A stretch of DNA of 64,000 nt from Fen-1298 sp050015675 (GTDB lineage: Bacteria > Bacteroidota > Ignavibacteria > UBA10030). How positions within the stretch are numbered: position 1 is the first letter of the stretch; each line of letters starts with the position of its first letter. The position numbers and the translations under genes were made by a program. A model generated the notes under the pieces. The model had not been told where the DNA came from, searched no databases, and worked only from the letters and a program-made list of their open reading frames with translations. The stretch covers positions 248,001-312,000 of the forward strand of contig JBEKAY010000001.1 of the NCBI GenBank assembly GCA_050015675.1. Reading direction: 5' to 3'. Below are positions 10,501 to 18,928 of this stretch, piece by piece.

Positions 10501-10930
10501 ACAAGAACAAGGAGCTGTTCGTAAATCTCTTGAAGAATTGAACCGTGAAGCTCAAGAGAGCAGCGAACAGAAAAAATTGCTCGGCGATCTCCGGAAAATT
10601 GCGGAAGAGATGAACGAGGTTGTAAGAAATCTTGAACAGAACGACGTGAATCCTGAGACGATAAAAAAGCAGGAACGCATTCTCTCTCGTTTGCTCGATG
10701 CATCTAAATCGATGCATGAGCGCGATTACGAGAAAAAGCGCAAAGCGGAAACCGGCACACAAATGAGCCGTCGCAGCCCGGGCGAAATTGATCCGAATTC
10801 TTTGGAAGGTAAAAGTCAATTGCGGGAAGAATTGTTGAAGGCATTAGAACAGGGATATTCAAAAGATTATCAAGAACTCATACGAAAATATTTTGAAGAA
10901 TTGGAAAAAACAAAAAAGTTAGTACATTAG
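7526..10930 (+). CDS. DUF4175 family membrane/coiled-coil protein
   Basis: A very large (1134 residue) protein of the DUF4175 type. Two hydrophobic helices (about 28-52 and 64-86) and a third near 170-190 anchor it in the inner membrane. An Ig-like/extracellular region follows to about 520, then a long Gln/Met/Lys/Glu-rich coiled coil (about 530-880) built of repeated 'QQMQ' units, a Gly run ('GGGGGGAG'), and a second coiled coil to the end. Function in the family is unknown; it co-occurs with DUF4159, MoxR and vWA genes, suggesting a membrane assembly chaperoned by MoxR. A short AT-rich stretch of the dispersed 'GATTTTGGATTGGCGATTTGCGATTG'-like type lies just upstream. The coiled-coil DNA is internally repetitive (CAGCAGATG units near 9290-9960). 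Confidence 0.85.
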   Translation: MQGYSSLTLTMLSDRLRLVRSRQNRVDLFSSALIFLTGVIATAMVLAITEILFEFSHIGRTAISVLFVFLFLGVSGWMIGRPFLRLIGMIPSVTEDSTARHIGAFFPSIRDRLLNALQLAKNVASDSTLYSAELIDESLKNFAAEIQPLDFTQSVDTSRLPLHRRWLIITAGVSILVACIFPASFSGAAYRLIHCTREFVPPPKYYFEVSPGNKEIVKGENVAVRVKVISLLPAFALRSTDITIYRQQEGQENYDEMKVQPDSSGVYHTTFQTLRASTEYFARIADAESERYRLIVLDRPLIRSFHVRLDYPAYTKIPPKVMDEFVGDVTALTGTRIAVSGAASKSLKEAFIQFGNNTKLSLIIHGEKFSASFSLLTDNSYHISVVDEEGLSNSEPVQYQIKAVPDEYPTITIVEPGRNIDIAGDQSLNLFLQAKDDFGFSSMRLGYRLIRSRYEQTQTDYTFTPIIFSADAGGQIELPFTWNLTNLNLVPEDVVEYFAEVFDNDAVKGPKSGRSNLYLLRLPSLDEVFADVDKEHEHAMDDLQQSLEQAKKLKDDVESINRDLKKNKDPDWQTQKKMEEMAKQYQQMQKKLDDVHSRLEQMTQQMQQQNVLSKETLEKYLELQQLFQQLDATELQKALKQLQQQMPNISKEQLQQAMQNMTFSEEQFRQSIERTLNLLKRIQIEQKVDEVKKRAEELEKTEKELQEESSKSSDNPQKQKELSKKQSDLAKKEQAMEREAADLQRRMEEFFTEMPADKLKKLLEEMQKQQLDQKIQQASQQMQSGNMQSAQQMQSQIGQQLQQFSNQMEEMQQQMLQQQLQYVTNELRKVSSNMLELSKDEEALKQQSQNAPPNSPQLRQNAQDQLQASQDLNNVIKGLSELSQKSFAVTPEMGKAIGEALAQMNNAMRSLEIRNGAQASQEQEQAMAALNRAAMQVQNALQVMMQGGGGGGAGSLMQQLQRMAGQQMSINMQTQQMGGMSQRQAAEAARLAQEQGAVRKSLEELNREAQESSEQKKLLGDLRKIAEEMNEVVRNLEQNDVNPETIKKQERILSRLLDASKSMHERDYEKKRKAETGTQMSRRSPGEIDPNSLEGKSQLREELLKALEQGYSKDYQELIRKYFEELEKTKKLVH

Positions 10931-10985
10931 TGGCAGGTTCGCAAGAGAACGGCGGCTATTCATATTTCAATAGAAGGAGAATCCT

Positions 10986-11552
10986 ATGATACAATGGTTT
11001 GGGGAAATGTGGAGATTACTTTTAATTACGTTTCTTGGTTTTGCCGGAGGTATGATTGCCGGACTAATGATTTACGGGGGAGATATATTTGTCCCGCAAT
11101 CTGCAGGATTTGCGTACTATATTATGTTTGGTCTCAGCACGTCATTTATTTTTGCGTTCTACCATGTGCGCGGGCTTTCCAACACTATCACAGCGGCTGT
11201 TTCAACCGGAGCAGTTATTTTTGTTATAGCCTCATTCTGGATGCCGGTATTGAATGCTGCCATCTGGTCGTTCGGCGTCAATCTTTCTGTGGTTGTGCTG
11301 GCATTTCTTTTTGAACGGAAGCTTGCATATTTCAAACAGTGGAAGTTTATTGTCGTAGGCGTTGTCTATGGTGCTATATTTGTGCTTTTAACATTGTCGG
11401 TGGATATTCTTACAAAAGTGGCGGCATTACCCCCCGCACTTTTCCAAAAAAATTATCTCGATGGATTGTGGTTAGGTTTGAGTCTTGGTGTCGGCATCGA
11501 AATTGCGGAATCAATTATACACTCCGTCGATCTTCATCGAGAGGCGCAATAA
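10986..11552 (+). CDS. small polytopic membrane protein, unknown function
   Basis: I do not recognise this 188-residue protein. It has about six hydrophobic segments (roughly 8-28, 40-58, 66-84, 90-112, 122-142, 158-178) and almost no soluble domain, so it is an inner-membrane protein. AAGGAG lies seven bases before the ATG. It starts 55 bases after the DUF4175 gene on the same strand and a hairpin terminator follows at 11693, so it is probably the last gene of the DUF4159-DUF4175 transcript. That context suggests a part in the same membrane assembly, but this is inference. No catalytic motif or lipid attachment site is visible. Confidence 0.75.
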   Translation: MIQWFGEMWRLLLITFLGFAGGMIAGLMIYGGDIFVPQSAGFAYYIMFGLSTSFIFAFYHVRGLSNTITAAVSTGAVIFVIASFWMPVLNAAIWSFGVNLSVVVLAFLFERKLAYFKQWKFIVVGVVYGAIFVLLTLSVDILTKVAALPPALFQKNYLDGLWLGLSLGVGIEIAESIIHSVDLHREAQ

Positions 11553-11654
11553 AAAACACATTAAGAAAATATTCAAACACAACTTAATAGCCCGAAATCG
11601 AGCCATTGTTAAAAAACGAGAACGGATGTAATAGATATGTGATTTTCTTTATAA

Positions 11655-11682
11655 GTAGAGACGTTCAATTGAACGTCTCTAC
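11655..11682. repeat. perfect 28-base palindrome
   Basis: Fourteen bases (GTAGAGACGTTCAA) followed directly by their reverse complement, in the 316-base gap between the membrane protein and the addA-like gene. It has no T-run. Similar 'GTAGAGACGTT..AACGTCTCTAC' palindromes occur as dispersed repeats in other bacteria, so this is probably a mobile or repetitive palindrome rather than an operator. Confidence 0.6.
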
Positions 11683-11692
11683 ACAGAACCGA

Positions 11693-11724
11693 AAAGCCAG
11701 AAGTATTATGAATCTGGTTTTTTT
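11693..11724 (+). terminator. rho-independent terminator
   Basis: AAGCCAGA and TCTGGTTT form a short stem with loop AGTATTATGAA, followed by a run of seven T. It ends the DUF4159/DUF4175/membrane protein transcript. The remaining bases up to 11868 hold no gene. Confidence 0.7.
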
Positions 11725-11868
11725 GTTGTTCTGGACTACTTTGGAAATGAGAGATTTGAGGAGAAAATAAATTTCTCATTACTTCATTATGTTCTTCTAA
11801 TTCTATTACCGTTGCAACACACGAACTTATTGGCTACATTTTTGAAGGAAAAATAACCTGAATTATCT

Positions 11869-14800
11869 GTGGCTTCCATTCTTTTAAACGATACCGAACT
11901 TCAATTTCCTAATTTTACTATCGTTTCTGCGTCTGCGGGATCGGGTAAGACGCACACGCTCACGTTGAAGTTGTTGCAGCTTCTGCTCTCTCTGCGTGTG
12001 CCGAACAATCGGTTGAACAATGTGCTGGCGATGACATTCACCAAAAATGCCGCCGCTGAAATGCGCCAGCGAGTTCTGGAGTATCTGAAGAAAGCATACC
12101 ACGGAAATAAAAATATTCTCGATCAATTGTGCCCTCTCGTTTCAATGGATGAAGCGAACCTTCGCGCTCGGTGTGGTGAATTGATTGACACGATACTGCA
12201 GGATTACTCTGCGTTCCAGGTGCAAACGATAGACAGCTTTATGGCACGGGTGTTTCGCGCTTCAGCGTTGGAGTTTGGTTTTTCACCGACTCTTGAAATT
12301 GTACTGAACAACCGCATAATACTTGATGCGGCGTTTGAACAGTTTACCCGTGAGCTTGCAACTGATCCTTCGAAGCTGCAATTGCTCGAAGAACTGACTG
12401 ATATTCTTGTTGAAAGCCAGAATACTTCTTCACGATATATTTGGAATCCATTTCAAAAACTCTCTGATGAAGTCCGCAATCTATATAACACACTCAGCGC
12501 ACAATCAAAAGATGTTTTGCTCGCTTCTGAAAACGGCAGGCAGGTGAACACACTGCGCAGGGAAATTCTCGATACGTTTCATCAGCTCTACACACTTGTA
12601 CGAGACTCCGGTTTGGAGGTAACGAAGAATTTTGAAAATGTCGCTGCAGTTGCTCATGCCGGAGATGTGGATAAGCTGATAGAATTGAAGAGTATCCATA
12701 AACCGGTGAAAGCCGGAAAATCGAAAACTGAAAAAGAAAAAACGGAAGAATGGAATACACGTTTTGCACCGCTGCAGGAAAAGTTCAACTCGCTTGCAGT
12801 AGAATATGTTGTACATCAGGCATATCACTATTATCTTCCGTACGTCGAAGCGCATAAGTTGTTTCGGGACACAATCGAACAGATTATGCGGCGCAACGGT
12901 CAGGTGATTCTTTCCGATGTCAATCGTACACTTCTTCATTACATTTCGGAGGAAATTGTACCGCAAGTATATTTTTATTTGGGCGATGCCATCTTCCATT
13001 ATCTCATTGACGAATTTCAGGACACTGCGCCTGTGCAATGGGAAACACTAATGCCGCTATTTGCCGAAGCGCTTTCGAAGCAGGGAAGTCTGTTTGTTGT
13101 CGGAGATACCAAACAATCCATTTACGCTTTCCGTTATGCCGATTGGCGCATTATGAAGAGCGTAATGGATAGCAATATCTTTCCGTCTGCTCCGTCGATT
13201 GTAAAGGAATTAGAAACAAATTACCGGAGCTTCGAACGAATTCTCGATTTCAGCAAGACAATATTCAAAGAGATTGTACCAAAAAAAGTGGAAGGAGAAG
13301 CACATCGCGCCAGCGGGTTGTCAACATTCAAACAAGAGGTAGAAGAAAAGAATAAAAAGAAAGGATACGTTGAAATTGTTTCGTTTGAAAAAGACGAAGA
13401 TCAAGCACAGGAGCGTGCAAAGATTTTGGAAATTGTCAACGATTGTCACATGCGCGGATACCAGTATGGCGATATCACAATCCTAACACCGAAGAATGAT
13501 CTTGTCGTTGCGATCAGTGGATGGCTCAATAAAGAACATATTCCGTTTATTTCGCACAGCAGCCTCGACATTCGCGGGCGTGCAATCACTGGTGATATCA
13601 TAGCACTGCTTCATTTCTTAGATTCACCAATTGACGATCTTGCATTTGCAACCGTTGTATTGAGCGGTACATTTTACCGCACACTTGCCGCTGATAATGT
13701 GAAGTTGACGCAAGAGGAACTTCATTCGTTCCTTCATCAGGCGCGAAGAGCAGAACATCCGTCGCCGCTGTATGCTTCGTTCCGCCTGCGTTATGCCGAT
13801 ATCTGGCAGAAATACTTTGATGAACTTTTCACAGTCGTCGGTTACCTGCCGATGTACGATCTTCTGTCAGAAATCTATAAACAATTTCGTTTGTTCGAGA
13901 TTGCGCCCGAAGAAGAAGGCGCGCTCGCAAAGCTGTTGGATGTGATGAAGAATTTTGAAGAGACCGGACAGAATAATCTAAAAGATTTTCTTGCCTTTGC
14001 TGATGATGAAGCGGATGATACGGATTGGAATATCGCAGTGCCCCGCGGTGAAGATGCAGTTTCGGTGATGACAATTCACAAAGCGAAAGGATTAGACAAC
14101 CGCGTTGTCATCGTTTTACTTGTAGATTCTAAATTGCGATCCGATAATTTATTTGTCGAAGAAAATGCCGACGGTGTCCGGTTAGTGCATATTACTCAAA
14201 AGAATGCAGCGTTTGATGACGCGCTTCAGGAATTATACAATCAATACCGTTTCGAACGAGCGGTAGATGATCTCAATAAATTGTATGTGGCATTTACGCG
14301 AGCAAAAGAAGAAATGTATGTGATCAGCGTAAAGACCGAATACGCTGATGAACCGTCGAAATTCCTGCCCTCTTCCGGCTACGAACCGTCGGTAAAGCCG
14401 GAAGTAGAAAAGCAGGAACAATCAATCGAGCTGGTCGTGCCTCTGTATCATTCGTCGGTGCGAATACCCGTAAGTAATGTTTCATCGGAGAAGCTGGCGC
14501 TGTATGAACGCCGCCGTGGCGATATTATTCACGAAGTATTATCGCACGTGGAATTCGCAGGTGCGGATGTTGAGATGCTTATCTCGTCATCGATAAAGAA
14601 TACTGCGGGAAGCTGGATGCAACCTGCTGATGAAGCGCATATCAAATCGTCAATACTTGAATTTCTGCGTTTGCCGGAAATTGCACCATTCTTTGCTCAT
14701 CGTGAAGGTAGAAAAATATTGAATGAGCAAGAATTTGTTCATCCGGATGGACGGCTGTTCCGTATGGATCGGATTATTGTTGATGCGGACGCAGTGATGG

Positions 14801-15090
14801 TGCTCGATTTCAAAACGGGAGACGATAAAGAAGCATATACCGATCAACTCCAAGGATATGTGGATATCCTCGATAATTATTTTAATGGCGTTACTTCTGA
14901 AAATTCTAATAGCAGCACGGAACCTCATTCTAACCTTCCCCTAAAAGAGGAAGGAATAATATCTCTCCCCCTCTTAGGGGGAGATGAAAGAGGAGGTTTA
15001 AAACACACGAGGTTGTTTCCTGGCACTCGTTACACCATCCGCGGTGCGTTGGCTTTTGTGGACCGAAAAAAATTGAGGTTGATTGCATGA
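11869..15090 (+). CDS. addA: UvrD-type helicase/nuclease, AddA-like (RecB family)
   Basis: ATP-dependent helicase-nuclease subunit that unwinds and resects DNA double-strand ends for recombination. SF1A helicase motifs are present: Walker A 'ASAGSGKTHT' (K27), 'AMTFTKNAAAEMRQRV' (motif Ia), Walker B 'DEFQD' (381-385), 'GDTKQSIYAFR' (motif III), 'VSVMTIHKAKGLDNRVV' (motif V) and 'KLYVAFTRAKEEMYV' (motif VI). A RecB-type nuclease ends the protein, with 'LDFKTG' (D980, K982) and 'QLQGYVDIL'. The start is GTG. The stop overlaps the addB-like start by four bases (ATGA), so the two are translationally coupled. At residues about 1022-1046 the chain is encoded by a palindromic repeat inserted after the nuclease motifs. 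The family could equally be called PcrA/RecB-like. Confidence 0.92.
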   Translation: MASILLNDTELQFPNFTIVSASAGSGKTHTLTLKLLQLLLSLRVPNNRLNNVLAMTFTKNAAAEMRQRVLEYLKKAYHGNKNILDQLCPLVSMDEANLRARCGELIDTILQDYSAFQVQTIDSFMARVFRASALEFGFSPTLEIVLNNRIILDAAFEQFTRELATDPSKLQLLEELTDILVESQNTSSRYIWNPFQKLSDEVRNLYNTLSAQSKDVLLASENGRQVNTLRREILDTFHQLYTLVRDSGLEVTKNFENVAAVAHAGDVDKLIELKSIHKPVKAGKSKTEKEKTEEWNTRFAPLQEKFNSLAVEYVVHQAYHYYLPYVEAHKLFRDTIEQIMRRNGQVILSDVNRTLLHYISEEIVPQVYFYLGDAIFHYLIDEFQDTAPVQWETLMPLFAEALSKQGSLFVVGDTKQSIYAFRYADWRIMKSVMDSNIFPSAPSIVKELETNYRSFERILDFSKTIFKEIVPKKVEGEAHRASGLSTFKQEVEEKNKKKGYVEIVSFEKDEDQAQERAKILEIVNDCHMRGYQYGDITILTPKNDLVVAISGWLNKEHIPFISHSSLDIRGRAITGDIIALLHFLDSPIDDLAFATVVLSGTFYRTLAADNVKLTQEELHSFLHQARRAEHPSPLYASFRLRYADIWQKYFDELFTVVGYLPMYDLLSEIYKQFRLFEIAPEEEGALAKLLDVMKNFEETGQNNLKDFLAFADDEADDTDWNIAVPRGEDAVSVMTIHKAKGLDNRVVIVLLVDSKLRSDNLFVEENADGVRLVHITQKNAAFDDALQELYNQYRFERAVDDLNKLYVAFTRAKEEMYVISVKTEYADEPSKFLPSSGYEPSVKPEVEKQEQSIELVVPLYHSSVRIPVSNVSSEKLALYERRRGDIIHEVLSHVEFAGADVEMLISSSIKNTAGSWMQPADEAHIKSSILEFLRLPEIAPFFAHREGRKILNEQEFVHPDGRLFRMDRIIVDADAVMVLDFKTGDDKEAYTDQLQGYVDILDNYFNGVTSENSNSSTEPHSNLPLKEEGIISLPLLGGDERGGLKHTRLFPGTRYTIRGALAFVDRKKLRLIA
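14935..15008. repeat. dispersed palindromic repeat inside the addA-like reading frame
   Basis: Two adjacent hairpins (CTTCCCCT..AGAGGAAG and CTCCCCCT..AGGGGGAG) bounded by AACCTC and GAGGTTT. The reverse complement matches the repeat at 17958-18050 (TTTTAGG...TGAGGTTCC). It is read through in frame and adds about 25 residues ('LPLKEEGIISLPLLGGDE') after the nuclease motifs. Confidence 0.75.
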
Positions 15091-17879
15091 GCGAACGCAT
15101 CGTCCTCGGTCCAACCGAACATCTTATTGAAACTGTTGCCTCTCATCTGGAGTCACAGGGAAGAGATTTCTCAACGAGTGCAATTGTTTTCTCGGGAAAA
15201 CGCCCCGCGCATTTCTTGCGCAAAGAACTTGCTTCTCGTGTTGGCGGCAGTATTATTCCTCCAAAAATATTTTCCGTGGATGAGTTTATTCTTTCGCTGT
15301 ATCAGCATCTCCATCCGGAGCCCGTTCACGATCTGGAACCGATTGATGCAGTCGCTTTACTTCATCTCGTGCATAGCGAATTAACGGAACGATTGGGCGG
15401 CGACTACTTCGCATCGCTCGATGCATTCATTCCAATTGGATTGAAGCTGTTTGGTGAATTGGAAGAGCTCCGGCTGGCTCATCTTTCTGAACGAACATTG
15501 AAAGAAGTACTGTCAACGCTCACGTATAACCGGCTTTTCTCTCTTACAGAGTATTATACAAAGTTCTATGCACTCGCTGCAGAAAAAGGATTTACATCGC
15601 GTGCGGTTCGTTATGTGGAAGTTGCCGAACATATCGGCGAATTGGATCTCAGTAGCTACACGCAGATTGTTGTGGCGGGATTATTCAAGCTGACTCATGC
15701 TGAACAAATTATTTTTGATGATTTGGAAAAGCGGTCGAACACGCTGTTTGTGTTTCAAACGGATAAGATTAAGGAAGGAACACCGGAACCGGAGATTCAT
15801 TTCTACAAAGCGTCCGATACCCACGGACAAGTCTTTGCACTTTCGGCGCTTATCAAGAAACAATTGGATAAGAACCAACAGCTCGATGAACGCTCGGTGA
15901 TTGTTCTGCCAACTGCTGATGCGCTCTTTCCTGTTGTGCATCAAACGCTTTCGCTGATGCCGCAAGAACACTACAACATTGCGCTTGAATATCCGATGGC
16001 GCGCACACCGATTTACGGTTTTCTTCATAACCTCATGGAATTGGCATGCACGAAACAAGGAGGGAGGTACTCAACGGCACAGTATATAAAATTTATTCTG
16101 CATCCGTACACTAAAAACATCCGCTTGGATCAGCGCACAGATGTTACGCGCATACTTTTCCATGCAATTGAATCTATGCTGACGAACAATAAATCTAAAA
16201 TTCTGTTAACACTAGAAGAGATAGAGCAGTCGGATGAAATCTTTTCGAATGTCGCATTTGCAATTTCAGAATCCGACAACAAAATTACACCGGACCAGTT
16301 GAAAGAACATCTTCACACTATACATTCTTGTACCATCCACGCACTTGAAAATATTACCTCAGTCAAAGGATTCGCGCACAATGTTATTGAAGTCCTCACG
16401 TACATATACGAGCAAAGCACCGCACGCATGCATCCGTTGTTTCGCCCTTATGCAGAAGCGCTGTTGAAAGTGTTTCTGCACCTCGAACAATCATTTGCCG
16501 GTCGTGCATCGTTTCGGGATGCCTCAGGGTATTTCAACTTCCTTCAGCAATATGTAGCTCTTCAAGATGTTCCGTTCTCCGGCACACCGCTTCGGGGTTT
16601 GCAAGTGCTCGGTTTATTAGAAACACGCAGTCTGCACTTTGATGACGTATATCTTTTGAATATGAATGATGACGTGCTGCCCGGCGGCATCGGCATTGAT
16701 ATGCTTTTACCGCAGAAACTGCGTGAAAAATTAGGATTGGAAACACGGCACGATCGGGATAAATTGAGCGAGTATTATTTTCACCTACTTGTGCGCGGAG
16801 CAAAGCGCGTCCATCTCTTTTATTCGGAATCTAGTGAGAGCGATAAGAGCCGATTCGTTGAGCAATTACTGTGGGAGCGCCAGAAGCGCGATGGTTCACA
16901 TTCATCCGATAATTATGTTCAGACGGTGCGTTATCAAGTAAAACTTGCCAATGAAGCTGTTCCGTCAATTCCTAAATCGAATGATGTGCTTGCAATTATA
17001 CGCGGATTCACGTACAGCGCGAGCGCATTAGATACGTATCTACAATGTCCGATTAAGTTTTACTATCGATACATCATGCGATTGAAAGAGAAGGAAGAAG
17101 CAACGGAAGATATTGATAGTCAAGAGATCGGCAAGTTTGTCCATGAAGTGCTGGACAAATTCTACGAACCTCTTTTGGGAAAAAAAATAGAAACACACGA
17201 TTTGTTACCTGAACGGATGAAACAATTGGTAGATGAATTGTTCGCACAGAAATTCGCAGAGGAACCGGCAGGAGCCGCATATTTACTGAAGCGTCAAATT
17301 CAGCGGCAATTAGAAACATTGCTTAAAGAATACCAACAACCGATAGCAGAAGAGAGTGAAATAATTATCAAGGGACTTGAGGAAAAGATTTGCATTAATG
17401 CATTAGGAGCAAAATTTGAAGGACGTCTTGATCGAATCGAGCAACGCGACAATATGATTTTTATTCTCGATTATAAAACCGGGCCAAAGCCAAACAAACC
17501 GCCGATTAATTTCGGTAAACTAAATCTTAATACGAATGAACGAGAAAGCTGGAGCGAAGCGGTTACATCTCTGCAACTGCCGATGTATCTGTTGGTGTAC
17601 AGTGTTCAGACGAAAATTGCAGTAGAACAAATCATTCCTGTGTACCTTTACCTTGGAAAAATCCGGCTCAGCAAGGAATGCGAAGTGCCTTTTGTGGAAG
17701 ACGCGGAGGAACGTGTGGGCTGCTTTGAGCAAATCAAACAGTTCATCGAGCTTTTACTAAAAGAGATAAACGATGCTGCGATTCCTTTCTCGCCGCCAGT
17801 CGATCTCAACCAGACTTGTCCGCACTGTCCTTATACCGGCCTCTGCGGCACAACGTGGGTGCAAGGATGGAAAGTATAG
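15087..17879 (+). CDS. addB: AddB-like PD-(D/E)XK nuclease subunit
   Basis: Partner subunit of the AddA-like helicase. The N-terminal two thirds resemble an inactivated helicase domain (no Walker A lysine motif; 'LNMNDDVLPGG' and 'HLLVRGAKRVHLFYSES' recall RecC/AddB). The C-terminal nuclease has 'FILDYKTGPKP'. Four cysteines, C654 in 'LQCPIKFYY' and C911, C914 and C920 in 'CPHCPYTGLC', have the spacing of the AddB 4Fe-4S cluster that pins the nuclease domain. At 930 residues it is within the usual range. Start ATG overlaps the addA-like stop. Together they form the double-strand-break processing enzyme of this organism; no recD-like gene is nearby, which favours AddAB over RecBCD. Confidence 0.9.
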   Translation: MSERIVLGPTEHLIETVASHLESQGRDFSTSAIVFSGKRPAHFLRKELASRVGGSIIPPKIFSVDEFILSLYQHLHPEPVHDLEPIDAVALLHLVHSELTERLGGDYFASLDAFIPIGLKLFGELEELRLAHLSERTLKEVLSTLTYNRLFSLTEYYTKFYALAAEKGFTSRAVRYVEVAEHIGELDLSSYTQIVVAGLFKLTHAEQIIFDDLEKRSNTLFVFQTDKIKEGTPEPEIHFYKASDTHGQVFALSALIKKQLDKNQQLDERSVIVLPTADALFPVVHQTLSLMPQEHYNIALEYPMARTPIYGFLHNLMELACTKQGGRYSTAQYIKFILHPYTKNIRLDQRTDVTRILFHAIESMLTNNKSKILLTLEEIEQSDEIFSNVAFAISESDNKITPDQLKEHLHTIHSCTIHALENITSVKGFAHNVIEVLTYIYEQSTARMHPLFRPYAEALLKVFLHLEQSFAGRASFRDASGYFNFLQQYVALQDVPFSGTPLRGLQVLGLLETRSLHFDDVYLLNMNDDVLPGGIGIDMLLPQKLREKLGLETRHDRDKLSEYYFHLLVRGAKRVHLFYSESSESDKSRFVEQLLWERQKRDGSHSSDNYVQTVRYQVKLANEAVPSIPKSNDVLAIIRGFTYSASALDTYLQCPIKFYYRYIMRLKEKEEATEDIDSQEIGKFVHEVLDKFYEPLLGKKIETHDLLPERMKQLVDELFAQKFAEEPAGAAYLLKRQIQRQLETLLKEYQQPIAEESEIIIKGLEEKICINALGAKFEGRLDRIEQRDNMIFILDYKTGPKPNKPPINFGKLNLNTNERESWSEAVTSLQLPMYLLVYSVQTKIAVEQIIPVYLYLGKIRLSKECEVPFVEDAEERVGCFEQIKQFIELLLKEINDAAIPFSPPVDLNQTCPHCPYTGLCGTTWVQGWKV

Positions 17880-17956
17880 AAAAGAAAATTGATGCGTTGG
17901 TGAATGAACTATACAAGCTTACAGTAGAAGAAATTAGAATTGCAAAAGGAAAATAA
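17867..17956 (+). pseudogene. 29-codon remnant resembling the C-terminal tail of a TaqI/Eco57I-type methylase
   Basis: An ATG overlapping the last codons of the addB-like gene opens a 29-residue frame, 'MESIEKKIDALVNELYKL' followed by 'TVEEIRIAKGK'. The pattern 'ID.LV.ELY.LT.EEI' is the usual last helix of Type IIG/Eco57I-like restriction-modification proteins. Nothing else of such a gene is seen, so this is either a remnant left by deletion or a chance coiled-coil-like peptide. It could be translated, since AAGG stands before the ATG, but no function is claimed. Confidence 0.4.
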
Positions 17957-17957
17957 A

Positions 17958-18050
17958 CCACTCCTCTCCTTTTAGGAGAGGGATTGGGTGAGGTTCCAAA
18001 AGTAGTGCCAACTAAAGAACCCCCTATCGTCCCCCTATGAGGGGGGCATA
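17958..18050. repeat. dispersed double-hairpin repeat
   Basis: CTCTCCT TTT AGGAGAG, followed by 'GGATTGGGTGAGGTTCC', a spacer, and CCCCCT ATG AGGGGG. The first half is nearly the same as at 47602-47635 and is related to the copy inside the addA-like gene. It lies in the 300-base gap between the addB-like and lipoprotein genes. Confidence 0.75.
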
Positions 18051-18256
18051 TGATCTTCGAAGTGAATCAGTGAAGAATAAATCTGGGGACCTGCCGCACC
18101 TTAGCACCGGAACAAAAGATCTACTTAGAACGTTTGTACTACTATGAAGCAGCAATCATTAACATGCAGGACAATATTTCTTGCTTCAATCATACTCCAT
18201 TAAACTCATGGAGGGAACGAGACATCTAATGAGTAGACAATAAATTTGGAGGTAAT

Positions 18257-18712
18257 ATGAAACACAAATTCGTTATACTCGCTTTCATTGTGATGGCATT
18301 TGGCTTTGCTGGATGTGCAGCAGAGCAATATTCACAAACCCGGAAGGAACATTCAATGAAAGTAGATTCGCTTCGGATGATGAAAGTAGAGGATGTGATC
18401 GCTTTATCAAAAGCCGGAGTGAGCGACAGTCTCATCATCGGAATGATGGATGCAACAGATTCGTGGTTCCATTTAAAGACTCAAGATGTTATCGATCTCA
18501 GAAACGATGGTGTGAGCGAGAGAGTGATCGCGGCAATGATGCAGCCGCCGCCTCCGCCGTCCGGCAAAACGGGTGATTCGAATATGGTACGATATTATGC
18601 GTATCCTTCGCTTTTCTGGTACGATGGATTTTATCCATATTGGTATTATCCGACATTCTCCTTACGGATGGGATATCATTTTGGGTCTTTCCATCGTGGG
18701 CGGTTCCATTGA
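18257..18712 (+). CDS. small lipoprotein with tandem short helical motif
   Basis: A 151-residue predicted lipoprotein: signal peptide ending in lipobox 'FGFAGC' (lipidated Cys about residue 21). Two copies of a 24-residue helix-turn motif follow, 'VEDVIALSKAGVSDSLIIGMM' in its first copy and 'TQDVIDLRNDGVSERVIAAM' in its second. Then comes a proline run and a Tyr/Phe/Pro-rich tail. This motif is found in many uncharacterised envelope proteins; function unknown. GGAGG lies six bases before the ATG, an excellent ribosome site. It stands alone between the DNA repair genes and a TonB receptor, with about 200 bases on each side. Confidence 0.8.
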   Translation: MKHKFVILAFIVMAFGFAGCAAEQYSQTRKEHSMKVDSLRMMKVEDVIALSKAGVSDSLIIGMMDATDSWFHLKTQDVIDLRNDGVSERVIAAMMQPPPPPSGKTGDSNMVRYYAYPSLFWYDGFYPYWYYPTFSLRMGYHFGSFHRGRFH

Positions 18713-18928
18713 ACCATATCTCAGGTATGTGAGATTAATAGACCCCAACATTTGAGGTGAATGAACTGGAGTGAGTAGAGGGTTGCGGCCCTCGACTCAC
18801 TCTGGCGACATCCACAAAGATTGATTACCACTCTTCCGAGATTAAAGTCCATCATCGCTTTACTTTGTTAAATAGGTGATTTATTTTGGAGCAGGAACAA
18901 AATAAATGAATGGAATGTTAGTAATACT

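Noticed and set aside
10169..10819. 216-codon minus-strand frame
   Set aside because: Antisense shadow of the Gln-rich coiled coil of the DUF4175 gene; the composition is an effect of CAG repeats.
18095..18229. Open frame reading 'LAPEQKIYLERLYYYEAA' up to a TAA at 18229
   Set aside because: The composition looks protein-like and may be a gene remnant, but there is no start codon after the upstream stop and no family match that I can name.
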